Shown here: piece by piece, positions 6,516 to 6,868 of the stretch | How positions within the stretch are numbered: position 1 is the first letter of the stretch | Layout: every line of letters begins with the position of its first letter | The notes under the pieces: generated by a model | The model's input: the letters and a program-made list of their open reading frames with translations, nothing else | What the model was told of the DNA's origin: nothing | Databases searched by the model: none | Made by a program: the position numbers and the translations under genes | Assembly: GCA_937900975.1 (NCBI GenBank) | Contig: CALCPC010000454.1 | Span: forward strand, 1-6,868 | From: an uncultured Paracoccaceae bacterium | GTDB taxonomy: Bacteria > Pseudomonadota > Alphaproteobacteria > Rhodobacterales > Rhodobacteraceae | DNA: 6,868 nt | Direction: 5' to 3'

Positions 6516-6868
6516 ATGAAGGACATCGTCCCCGACAGCAGCTTTTTCAGCGAAGCCTTGGACAGCCGCGACGCGGAGCTTTTTGCCGCCGTCTCTGCCG
6601 AGCTTGGCCGCCAGCGCGATGAGATCGAGCTTATCGCCTCGGAAAACATCGTCAGCCGCGCGGTGATGCAGGCGCAGGGCTCGGTGATGACGAACAAATA
6701 CGCCGAGGGCTATCCGGGCCGGCGCTATTACGGCGGGTGTCAGCATGTCGATGTGGCCGAGGAGATCGCGATCGCGCGGATCTGCAAGCTGTTCGATGCG
6801 GGCTATGCGAATGTGCAGCCCAATTCCGGCAGTCAGGCCAACCAGGCGGTGTTTCTGGCGCTTTTGAA
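6516..6868 (+). CDS. glyA: Serine hydroxymethyltransferase (5' part only)
   Basis: PLP enzyme converting serine and tetrahydrofolate into glycine and methylene-tetrahydrofolate, the main source of one-carbon units. The window holds 117 codons, a little over a quarter of the usual length of about 420. Family blocks are present: [11 protein letters not shown] (37-47), [16 protein letters not shown] (60-75) including the tyrosine and glutamate of the active site, HVDVAE (77-82), and [14 protein letters not shown] (99-112), which binds the cofactor phosphate. The PLP-binding lysine lies beyond the window. ATG 6516-6518 is preceded by GAGGAG (6502-6507) with an 8-base spacer. It is divergent from nadK; both share the 162-base gap for their control signals. 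No folate or glycine riboswitch is recognisable there. Confidence 0.97.
   Translation, partial: MKDIVPDSSFFSEALDSRDAELFAAVSAELGRQRDEIELIASENIVSRAVMQAQGSVMTNKYAEGYPGRRYYGGCQHVDVAEEIAIARICKLFDAGYANVQPNSGSQANQAVFLALL

Overview
The window is high-GC DNA whose coding order and protein sequences look like an alphaproteobacterium, most likely a Rhodobacterales (Roseobacter/Rhodobacter-type) chromosome. This rests on remembered resemblance of the NAD kinase, HdaA, AI-2E-family and polyphosphate proteins to that group; no database search was possible. Everything seen is core-genome housekeeping. There are no mobile elements, CRISPR arrays, tRNA or rRNA genes, and no gene-free stretch longer than about 170 bases.

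Layout on the minus strand, in transcription order: nadK (6353-5589), an AI-2E/PerM-family membrane protein gene (5525-4464) broken by one in-frame TGA, hda/hdaA (4458-3805), a 170-base intergenic region with a PHO-box-like promoter, ppk1 (3634-1445), a 138-base gap, and ppx (1306 to beyond base 1, 3' end missing). On the plus strand, glyA begins at 6516 and leaves the window at 6868. It diverges from nadK across a 162-base region.

How the genes work together: nadK makes NADP. HdaA is a DnaA-related AAA+ protein that with the sliding clamp turns off initiator DnaA. Ppk1 makes polyphosphate and Ppx hydrolyses it, so the left half is a polyphosphate make-and-break pair. An 18-base sequence upstream of ppk matches the enterobacterial PHO box at 15 of 18 positions and has a -10-like hexamer correctly placed, suggesting PhoB control of ppk during phosphate limitation.

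The two most notable points are the TGA at 4647-4649, which replaces what appears to be a conserved glycine codon (GGA to TGA) and removes the last 60 residues of the membrane protein, and the candidate PHO box before ppk. I found no convincing evidence of a previously undescribed system; the rest is a normal core region with some short symmetric sequences in the gaps.
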